Shown: piece by piece, positions 16,015 to 22,633 of the stretch
How positions within the stretch are numbered: position 1 is the stretch's first letter
Layout: each line of letters opens with the position of its first letter
NCBI GenBank assembly: GCA_016865505.2
Contig: AP025252.1
Location: forward strand, 5,664,137-5,728,136
Source of the DNA: Bryobacterales bacterium F-183
GTDB lineage: Bacteria; Acidobacteriota; Terriglobia; Bryobacterales; Bryobacteraceae
Length of the DNA stretch: 64,000 nt
Reading direction: 5' to 3'
Program-made: the position numbers and the translations under genes
Notes under the pieces: model-generated
Told to the model about the DNA's origin: nothing
Databases searched by the model: none
What the model saw: only the letters and a program-made list of their open reading frames with translations

Positions 16015-18447
16015 TTAGGGGCGAAGCAGCGATCCGATCAGCCGTAGCGGCGGACGTGCGGTACCGGCCTTGTTGGCCTGTGCTGCCGTTACAGGCGTAC
16101 CCGCAGCAGAAGAGGACGCCGATGATCCTGTTGCCGAGGGAGTTGTGGCAGCCCCGGAGCCCGATCCAGCCAGTTCCAGCACCAGCTTTCCGTCCGCCTG
16201 TGTCGTACCGTTGCCTTGGTAGGTTTCCCCGCCCTGGGTCAACGTTACGTCCGTCAACGTAACCTTCGGCATTGCCTGCGCTGCCGCACTTGCCGGTGCG
16301 GACGCCGTAAAGTTGCCGCTCAGATCGTCGAAGGCCCACTCCGGGTTCAGGCGTACCGCCTGCCCACGAAATGTCCCCTTGGCAACCGCTTGCGCCAGCA
16401 ACTGCGTACCGCCCAAACCTTCGCTTTCGAGCGTCCCGTTGAAGTCCACCTGGCCGCCGCCGATGCCGGCGTCCGCAATCGTACCCTTGGCCTTGTACTT
16501 CGGCTGAAATCCCGCCAGATCGATCTGTACTTCGCCGTTCAACGCCGCCGTACCGTCCACTGTCTTCGCAGTTACGTCCAGCAGCGAGCCTCGCGCGCCA
16601 TTCCAGTTAAACCTCGCCGCTACTTTCTCGTACACCAGCATCGTCCCGGCGATCAGCTTGGGAGCCCGGAACGTACCTTCCACCTTACGGTCACTGAGCC
16701 ATTCGGGAACCGGTGCGCGCCCGATCCGCAGGGTCTTGGACAGGAAGCCGCCACGAGCCAAGGTCGGGCGTAGGGCCGTTTCCAGTTCCACAAGATTCCA
16801 GTCGTTCGCCGCCACCAGGTTCAGCCGGTGAGGCACAATCGCTTTGGGTTCATACCGGTAGTCCCCCGTGAAGCGAAGCGCTGTGCCACAGCTACCGCGC
16901 AGGTTGCGAGCCACCAGACGCTCGCCCGCAAGGGTCGCGCTGAAGGACGCCACAATGGGGCACGCCATGCCCGGCACATCCAGGTGCGCGTCGATCACGT
17001 CGGCTTGCGCGGCCCACTGCGGATCCTCATCCGCCGCCGCGACGTAGCGCACGTTCCCTTTCCATGAACCCTGCTCGCCAAAGCCCTTCAGAAATGCCGC
17101 ATCGGGAATCATCTGCGCCAAGCCCGCCAGCGGTTCCGGCGTGGACTTGGTCTGGATCTTGACATCCAACGTACGCGTGTCGAGGTCGTACTTGCCGTCG
17201 ATCGCGGCCTCGCCTTCGAGCCCTGCCGAATGCGTGCGCAGCGACGTATGCTCGCCCGTGACGAGGAACTGGAACTGAGGGTCCGTCACACGGCCACCGG
17301 ACGGAAGTACGAACTCGCCGCCCGCTACTTCCACATCGCCCTGCACACCGGTGTCGCGAGCAAAAGTAATGTTGCCGCTGACGGCGCCTTTTTCAATGCC
17401 AAAACCGTCAGGTCCGGTCGCACCCAGTTGCTTCAACGCTCCGAACAAGGCAGGCGCTGAGAAGTCGTGGAACGAGATCGACCCGTCCCATTCGGGCTTG
17501 GCCAGATAATCTTTGGCGGAGAACTGCGCACGCAGCGGGAGCGGCGCATCGGACGCCCGCGTACCAATACGAATCTCATGTCTACGCAGGTTCAGCGTGC
17601 CTTCCACCGGCAGCGCGCTCGCGTTCGATTTGGGCAGCAGAATCCCGCCCGAAAGATCGTCCAACTGGACCTCGCCCGTCAGCTTCAACTGTTCGGGCGC
17701 ACCCGAAAACTGTAGGGATGCAGCGACAAACCCTTTCCAGCCGGGAGCGGTTACACCTAGGAGTTTCACTAACTCCGCGATGCTCGCGCGCTCACCCTCC
17801 ACTTCCCCTTCGATACGGCCATTTTCGAGCGCCGTACGCAGATGCACCCGGCCCACGGTACGCGCTGGCATGTCGTTGCGGAAAGGCTCGGCGGATGCAG
17901 TGAGCCCGAGCGAGCCGCCGCCACGATCGGACGGCGCAAGGTCAAGGTCCACAGCGCCAAAGTAGAACTTCTCTTTGCGCTCGCCGAACTTGAAATTGAC
18001 GCGGCCATCACGGATCTGGATCGCCGGAATCTGTGACGCATCGGCGCGACCCAACAGCATTTCCACGTTCCAGGGTCCGCCGTTGATGGCGCGCGTCAGG
18101 TTCACCGTCGGCTCCACCATACGAAGGTTCGAAAAGCGAATCTGGCCCTTGAGCAAGCTCAAGGCATCGACGCGAGCCTGCATCTCGGCCATATGCGCAA
18201 TGGGCTCAATCCCGATGCGAGGGTCCTCTCCGATGGTGACCTCTTCCATCTGAAAGCCAGGACCTTGAAAGACGTTGTACCGCACGTTGCGCAAGGTGAC
18301 CTTGCGTCCGAGCGCCTGTTCCAGTCCTTCCTGAATGCGCGAGGAAAAATAGTCCGCCCGGAAGTACGGAGCGCCCACGCCCGCCATCACGAACAAAAGT
18401 ACGAGCACCACCAAAATCTTGGCGAGCTTATGAAAACGTTTCAACAT
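16015..18447 (-). CDS. AsmA-family protein
   Basis: Large envelope protein of 810 residues with one N-terminal membrane helix (about 9-30) after MLKRFHKLAK. It is followed by a long periplasmic region rich in beta-strand repeats, including the typical RIQEGLEQALGRKVTLRNVR start and repeated G-x-L/V-x-L-x-D patterns. AsmA and TamB relatives span the envelope and influence outer-membrane composition, and some are thought to carry lipids. The C-terminus ends in a low-complexity serine/alanine/threonine tail. Its start overlaps the stop of the preceding nucleotidyltransferase gene by 7 nt. Confidence 0.8.
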   Translation of the reverse strand: MLKRFHKLAKILVVLVLLFVMAGVGAPYFRADYFSSRIQEGLEQALGRKVTLRNVRYNVFQGPGFQMEEVTIGEDPRIGIEPIAHMAEMQARVDALSLLKGQIRFSNLRMVEPTVNLTRAINGGPWNVEMLLGRADASQIPAIQIRDGRVNFKFGERKEKFYFGAVDLDLAPSDRGGGSLGLTASAEPFRNDMPARTVGRVHLRTALENGRIEGEVEGERASIAELVKLLGVTAPGWKGFVAASLQFSGAPEQLKLTGEVQLDDLSGGILLPKSNASALPVEGTLNLRRHEIRIGTRASDAPLPLRAQFSAKDYLAKPEWDGSISFHDFSAPALFGALKQLGATGPDGFGIEKGAVSGNITFARDTGVQGDVEVAGGEFVLPSGGRVTDPQFQFLVTGEHTSLRTHSAGLEGEAAIDGKYDLDTRTLDVKIQTKSTPEPLAGLAQMIPDAAFLKGFGEQGSWKGNVRYVAAADEDPQWAAQADVIDAHLDVPGMACPIVASFSATLAGERLVARNLRGSCGTALRFTGDYRYEPKAIVPHRLNLVAANDWNLVELETALRPTLARGGFLSKTLRIGRAPVPEWLSDRKVEGTFRAPKLIAGTMLVYEKVAARFNWNGARGSLLDVTAKTVDGTAALNGEVQIDLAGFQPKYKAKGTIADAGIGGGQVDFNGTLESEGLGGTQLLAQAVAKGTFRGQAVRLNPEWAFDDLSGNFTASAPASAAAQAMPKVTLTDVTLTQGGETYQGNGTTQADGKLVLELAGSGSGAATTPSATGSSASSSAAGTPVTAAQANKAGTARPPLRLIGSLLRP

Positions 18448-19001
18448 GGAATAGACAGCAGTAATCGGCGGTAATCTTCAGGGTGGTCGATGTCGCGGAC
18501 AACGCCGGGGTCGTCGACATCCAGGAACAGAACGCGAGAATCGTCGCGCCGGATAATGTCGCGAGGCTGCACGCCATCGGGAGCGGCCAGCAACTCCGCG
18601 ATCACTTCGCGATTGACAGCAACGGGATGCCCACGGTCCTCGCCAAAGCGCGGAATCACCACACCGGCACGAGGCGCGGCGTCGGCAATGAGACGCACGG
18701 TGCGGGGATCGAGCAAGGGCAAATCCATCGGGGTGAACAGGACGTGGTCGGCGGTGGAGAGTGCTTGGAGTCCACAGCGTAGCGAACTCAACATGCCACG
18801 CTCGGGGTCAGGATTGCGGACGTAGTGCGCATCGGGCGCAGACCAATCGGGCGGGACGACGGCGACTACGTCATCGCACACAGACCGCATCACGCGAACC
18901 ATGCGATCGAGAAACGTCTCGCCCTGGATATCGAGAAATGCCTTGGGCGAACCCATCCGCCGCGACGCTCCCGCCGCCAGCACCAAACCGCCAATCTTCA
19001 T
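18441..19001 (-). CDS. MobA/MocA-like nucleotidyltransferase (molybdenum cofactor type)
   Basis: The 186-residue protein starts MKIGGLVLAAGASRRMGSPK, the nucleotide-binding signature of the MobA/MocA/IspD fold, and contains the metal-binding PMDLPLLDP element (about 92-100) and a GHPVAVNR loop. Next to xdhC, the closest known role is cytidylylation of molybdopterin (MocA) for xanthine- or CO-dehydrogenase-type enzymes. The ATG overlaps the xdhC stop by one base, and the gene overlaps asmA by 7 nt. The frame runs 20 codons further upstream, but those codons lie inside xdhC. Confidence 0.82.
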   Translation of the reverse strand: MKIGGLVLAAGASRRMGSPKAFLDIQGETFLDRMVRVMRSVCDDVVAVVPPDWSAPDAHYVRNPDPERGMLSSLRCGLQALSTADHVLFTPMDLPLLDPRTVRLIADAAPRAGVVIPRFGEDRGHPVAVNREVIAELLAAPDGVQPRDIIRRDDSRVLFLDVDDPGVVRDIDHPEDYRRLLLSIPC

Positions 19002-19840
19002 TACTTCAGCAGCGCCTTCAACCGCTCGTGCGCGAATACAGACTTGGCTACCGAGCGCCACGCCTCATCCTTGGGCGCGCGCCGCACGGCGATCATCTCC
19101 GCAACCACCGACACAGCGATCTCTTCCGGCGTGACTGCGCCGATTTCCAGTCCCATGGGAGCGTAGATGCGCTCGAACAGTTCGCGTGGAAAACCCTCTT
19201 TTTGGAGCTCGTGAATGGTGGCGATGGTCTTGCGTTTGCTGCCGATCATGGCGATGTACTTGGCAGGCGTCGACACAGCCCAGCGGAGAACGCGCATGTC
19301 GTCGCGATGCCCGCGAGTGACGATCACGATGTAGGTGGTGGAGTTGACGTTGAGCCCCGGGAAGACGCTTTCGTACTCATCCGAGATCACCTCTGCGGCT
19401 TCCGGAAAGCGCTCTTTGTTGGCAAACGCCTCGCGATTGTCGATCACGACAGACTCAAACCCCGCCAGGGTCGCGACTTTGGAAAGGCTCTTCGAAATAT
19501 GGCCCGCGCCAAAAATCAGTGCGCGAGGCTGCGGGATGACGGGTTCCACAAACACGTTCAACTGTCCTCCGCAAATGAGCCCGTTGTCGTAGGCGGCATC
19601 CTGTCCCAGGCTAAAGCTCAGATGCTTGGGCTTTTCGGTATCCATCACTTCGCGGGCAGCGTTCCAGACCTCGGCCTCGACGCAGCCGCCGCCGATGGTG
19701 CCGACAAAGGTGCCGTCCTCGCGGACGAGCATCTTGGCGCTTTCAAAGCTGGGAATGGACCCGTTGACCTGAACGATGGTCGCCAAGGCAGACTTCTGCC
19801 CAAGGCGCCGCAGGCGTACGAGTTCGTCGAACACATCCAC
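19001..19840 (-). CDS. XdhC-family protein (molybdenum cofactor insertion)
   Basis: XdhC proteins bind molybdenum cofactor and help sulfurate and insert it into xanthine-dehydrogenase-like enzymes. The sequence has the XdhC N-domain (ALATIVQVNGSIP, then TIGGGCVEAEVW) and a Rossmann C-domain (ALIFGAGHISKSL and YIAMIGSKRKT, ending near EIAVSVVAEMIAVRR). No good ATG exists at the N-terminus. I place the start at GTG 19840 (279 residues), but GTG 19834 is possible. No molybdenum enzyme is encoded in the window, so its client lies elsewhere. Confidence 0.8.
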   Translation of the reverse strand: MDVFDELVRLRRLGQKSALATIVQVNGSIPSFESAKMLVREDGTFVGTIGGGCVEAEVWNAAREVMDTEKPKHLSFSLGQDAAYDNGLICGGQLNVFVEPVIPQPRALIFGAGHISKSLSKVATLAGFESVVIDNREAFANKERFPEAAEVISDEYESVFPGLNVNSTTYIVIVTRGHRDDMRVLRWAVSTPAKYIAMIGSKRKTIATIHELQKEGFPRELFERIYAPMGLEIGAVTPEEIAVSVVAEMIAVRRAPKDEAWRSVAKSVFAHERLKALLK

Positions 19841-19918
19841 GTCTTCTATTATGCGGGAGTTGCCCAAGCAGCGTCCTGGAGCGTGCCCGCGCTGTAAGCT
19901 AATGATTGGAGTGTGCAA

Positions 19919-20116
19919 ATGAAGTATCCGGTTGCTCTCGTGGCCTCTGACGAAGGCTACAGCGTCTCGTGCCCAGGACTTCCAGGCTGCTGGTCTCAAG
20001 GTGCGACCGAAGAAGAGGCGCTCGCCAACATCAAAGATGCAATTGCAGAATATCTCGCCGTTGCGCGTGATCTAGCCGCAAAAAGCGAGATGCGCGAAGT
20101 GGAGATCGCGGTTTAG
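19919..20116 (+). CDS. hicB: HicB-family antitoxin
   Basis: Small 65-residue protein of the HicB partial RNase-H-like fold, with the classic GYSVSCPGLPGCWSQGATEE segment (about 14-33) and the ALANIKDAIAEYL helix. HicB normally neutralises the mRNA-cleaving toxin HicA and represses its own promoter. GGAG at 19908-19911, 7 nt before ATG 19919, supports this start over GTG 19913. There is no C-terminal DNA-binding extension. The downstream hicA is truncated, so this appears to be an orphan antitoxin. Confidence 0.82.
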   Translation: MKYPVALVASDEGYSVSCPGLPGCWSQGATEEEALANIKDAIAEYLAVARDLAAKSEMREVEIAV

Positions 20117-20259
20117 CCAAGCAGGGGAAACATATCCTGATGACGGATGGCGTTCGAATCGTGACGATTCCCCGCCATGATCCAGTAAATGCGCACACAA
20201 TGGGTGCCATTGTGCGCGACGCCGGACTCACCGAAGAGAAGTTCGGCGACTTACTCTGA
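20110..20259 (+). pseudogene. hicA: 5'-truncated HicA toxin remnant
   Basis: Right after hicB, in another frame, the sequence reads GLAKQGKHILMTDGVRIVT and then IPRHDPVNAHTMGAIVRDAG and LTEEKFGDLL before TGA (20257-20259). This matches the C-terminal two thirds of HicA, including the active-site region GKHI and the IPRH strand. No start codon exists between the previous in-frame stop (20068-20070) and ATG 20140. The first helix and the residues around the catalytic histidine therefore cannot be made in frame. About 25 N-terminal codons appear to be lost at the hicB junction. This is inferred from family knowledge. Confidence 0.72.
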
Positions 20260-20656
20260 CTCGCCGCCGTTGTACGCACGTACCTTGCGATCCGGATACT
20301 ACTGCCCCGCTCCTGGCAGATCGGCCATCTGGAGTGCGACCGCCAGCGAGCCAGCGTTGCGTGGAGATTCGCTGTAGTTCGAACTGCGGCTCTTCAAACT
20401 GGAGCCGCAAATCCGACCCGAGCCAGATCGTGACGGCAAACCCATCCCTCTGCCAGCGATACTTCTCTATCGCGTAGCCAAACGAACGATTCACCATTTC
20501 ATGGGACCAACGCTCGCTTCGTGCGACGGTAGAAGGAAACTTGGAGCCCAGCCAGGGAACAAACGAGTTCCAGGCGATGACAAGCACCACCAGTCCAGTC
20601 AACGCCAGCAATGGATAGTAGATGAATCTGCGAGCGACCGTCTCTAGATCCCACAT
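20228..20656 (-). CDS. hypothetical small membrane-anchored protein (possibly a decayed gene)
   Basis: I do not recognise this protein. The first ~95 of 142 residues look like real protein, with one hydrophobic helix (about 12-35) followed by a soluble region containing VARSERWSHEMVNRSFGYAI. The last ~45 residues are arginine- and serine-rich, unlike a natural protein, and run antisense into the hicA remnant. The true end may have been lost by frameshift or deletion at the same spot where hicA is broken. No similar partner is adjacent. Confidence 0.4.
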   Translation of the reverse strand: MWDLETVARRFIYYPLLALTGLVVLVIAWNSFVPWLGSKFPSTVARSERWSHEMVNRSFGYAIEKYRWQRDGFAVTIWLGSDLRLQFEEPQFELQRISTQRWLAGGRTPDGRSARSGAVVSGSQGTCVQRRRVRVSRRTSLR

Positions 20657-20685
20657 ATTTGGATTACATCGAAGATGATCTCGAT

Positions 20686-21213
20686 CTACTCCAATCCTGG
20701 GCTCGTGCGTACAAACACCGCGCGCTCCCGATCTTTCCTGACGCGATCAATCGGAAACACCATCCCATGCATCACCAGCCAGATCCCCCGCGGCAGGATC
20801 TGCGCCGCAATCAGACTCTCCGTCAGATTCTGCAATCCGTCCGACCTTTCGAAGCCCAGCGGTGTCATGGCCCCGGTAAAGATCACCGGTACACTCAAGT
20901 CCGACCCCAGGTTCTGCTGCAAGTACATGCCGGACTCCACCATCGTGTCCGTCCCATGCGTGACCACCACCGGCGCGGCGTAGGACTCCAACTTTGCGCG
21001 TACCGCAGCCAACAGGAGGTCCCGATCCGCGGCCGTCATCTCCAGTGAGTCCTTGTTCATCAACCGCACGGCATCGATCTCCAGGTCCGGCAATCGCAAC
21101 TGCTGCAGATACCGGTCCAGCTTGAACGACTCGTTGCGCACTGTACCCGTCGTCTCCGAGTACACCTTCTCGATCGTGCCGCCGGTGGAAATCAGATAGA
21201 TTCTTTGGGCCAT
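20686..21213 (-). CDS. short asparaginase (N-terminal domain only)
   Basis: The 175-residue protein covers only the N-terminal, catalytic-threonine domain of bacterial L-asparaginases: TGGTIE at 10-15 and VVTHGTDTM near 87-95, followed by FTGAMTP. Full-length enzymes have about 330 residues with a C-terminal domain that completes the active site. Single-domain versions of this length are a known separate group of uncertain activity. The gene overlaps the 3' end of the AlaX gene by 22 nt, so it is downstream in the same transcript. Confidence 0.85.
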   Translation of the reverse strand: MAQRIYLISTGGTIEKVYSETTGTVRNESFKLDRYLQQLRLPDLEIDAVRLMNKDSLEMTAADRDLLLAAVRAKLESYAAPVVVTHGTDTMVESGMYLQQNLGSDLSVPVIFTGAMTPLGFERSDGLQNLTESLIAAQILPRGIWLVMHGMVFPIDRVRKDRERAVFVRTSPGLE

Positions 21214-22346
21214 TGCAACTCCGTCCGGATCCTTTCTTCTGCCGCCGCCGCATCCGCGATGCTTCCCTGCCCCATCTGCGAACTCCCGCCTCCGCGCGTC
21301 GCCACCGACTTTACGACGGCGCCCGCATTCACCCCGGCATTCTTCGACGCCGCGATCAGCACGCTATCGGTACTGAGTGCGACAAACACCGCTTTGGCTC
21401 CCGCGACAAACGCCTGCGCCTGTGCGCGAACCTCATCTGTCACGGCGCCGCGATGCAGATATCGCCGCAAGCCGTCGGACGAAGCAGCAGCCGCTTCATA
21501 CATCGCACGACCCTGCAAGGTCGCTAGTTCCTGCGCGATCTTCTTGCGCGCTTTTTCAGACTCCTGCAAGCGCTCGGCCTGGGCTACCGCCACAGCCGCC
21601 ACCTCATCGACGCCGGATGAGTAGGTCCGCGCCACCAGCGACAGCGCGTCGTAATCCATTCGCGCGCGCCGCACGGCACGGCCTCCACAGACAAACTCCA
21701 ACCGCGTCGCGTTGCGGATCTTCTCGGTACGCCGCAGCAGAATCGGTCCGATCTCGCCCGTTGCCCGCACATGCGTACCGCCGCAGGCGCTCCTGTCCAC
21801 ATCGGTGATGGTGACGATCCGCAACTCGCCCGTACGCTCGGATGCCTTGCGCAGTCCGGTGGCCGTGGCGGCATCTTCAAAAGACACCGTCACCGCACGA
21901 TTCTCAAACACCACCCGGTTCGCGCGTTGCTCGGCCTGCTCCAGTTGTGCGCCCGTCAGACTCGCGACATCCAGGTCGATGGTGGACACCGCTGCACCCA
22001 TGTGGAAGCTTAACGTCGGAATCTGAAACAGTTCTTCAAATACAGCGGATAGAAGATGCTGCCCAGTATGCTGCTGCATATGGTCGAACCGGCGGTCCCA
22101 ATCGATGCTGCCGGTCACTCGCGCCCCCTGCTCCAGAGCACCGTCTACCTTATGTCCAATCCGGCCGTCGGCTAGCTCCTGGACATCTGTGACGGCCAGC
22201 CCACTGAGCTTCCCGAAATCCGCCGGCTGACCTCCAGATTCGGGGTAAAATGCTGATTCTTCGAGGATTACCCAGCCGTCCGCGACATCCGCGACGCTCG
22301 AATCAAACGCCGTTCGAAAAGAATCTAAGTAATAGAGCCGAGCCAT
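21192..22346 (-). CDS. alaX: alanyl-tRNA editing protein, long AlaX type
   Basis: Trans-editing enzyme that removes serine or glycine wrongly attached to tRNA-Ala. The 384-residue protein shows the AlaRS editing-domain zinc motifs HTGQH (93-97) and CGGTH (188-192), giving ligands His93, His97, Cys188 and His192. The C-terminal part has a coiled-coil stretch (about 255-285) and a DHHA1-like domain ending GGGSSQMGQGSI. This is the AlaX-L layout, with no aminoacylation domain. It is the first gene of a two-gene unit with the asparaginase gene. Confidence 0.9.
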   Translation of the reverse strand: MARLYYLDSFRTAFDSSVADVADGWVILEESAFYPESGGQPADFGKLSGLAVTDVQELADGRIGHKVDGALEQGARVTGSIDWDRRFDHMQQHTGQHLLSAVFEELFQIPTLSFHMGAAVSTIDLDVASLTGAQLEQAEQRANRVVFENRAVTVSFEDAATATGLRKASERTGELRIVTITDVDRSACGGTHVRATGEIGPILLRRTEKIRNATRLEFVCGGRAVRRARMDYDALSLVARTYSSGVDEVAAVAVAQAERLQESEKARKKIAQELATLQGRAMYEAAAASSDGLRRYLHRGAVTDEVRAQAQAFVAGAKAVFVALSTDSVLIAASKNAGVNAGAVVKSVATRGGGSSQMGQGSIADAAAAEERIRTELQWPKESI

Positions 22347-22497
22347 GTCTCACCACGAGAGTCGCACAATCCGGCGTCAATTGTCCCCAACCATCTTTGA
22401 AAGCAACACATTAGAGAAATGTTTCAGGCATCCAGCTCAGGCAAACACCTTAACCGCCCTGAAACTCACCCTCGTAAACCGCTGTTCCGCATATAGA

Positions 22498-22503
22498 TAT
22501 AAT
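22498..22503 (+). promoter_or_regulatory. nrdJ: possible -10 element upstream of nrdJ
   Basis: The 287-bp gap before nrdJ contains one exact TATAAT. The matching -35 region 17 nt upstream (TAAACC) is weak. A short stem CTTCGG/CCGAAG lies at about 22540-22563. I find no recognisable cobalamin-riboswitch B12 box and no NrdR box. GGAG sits 8 nt before the nrdJ ATG. Confidence 0.3.
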
Positions 22504-22633
22504 TCTTGACGCCACACAACATCTTGGGTCACCATAGGCTTCGGCGCCATTATCCCCGAAGTCTTTTCCGCCCTAATACACTGCGGTTCGTGATCGATAA
22601 GCGCTAGTCTTTGCAATCGTTTAGGAGATCCAA

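Noticed and set aside
22347-22633. Possible cobalamin riboswitch or NrdR box before nrdJ
   Set aside because: No B12-box core and no paired NrdR 16-mers could be found by eye. Only one TATAAT and a short stem are visible.
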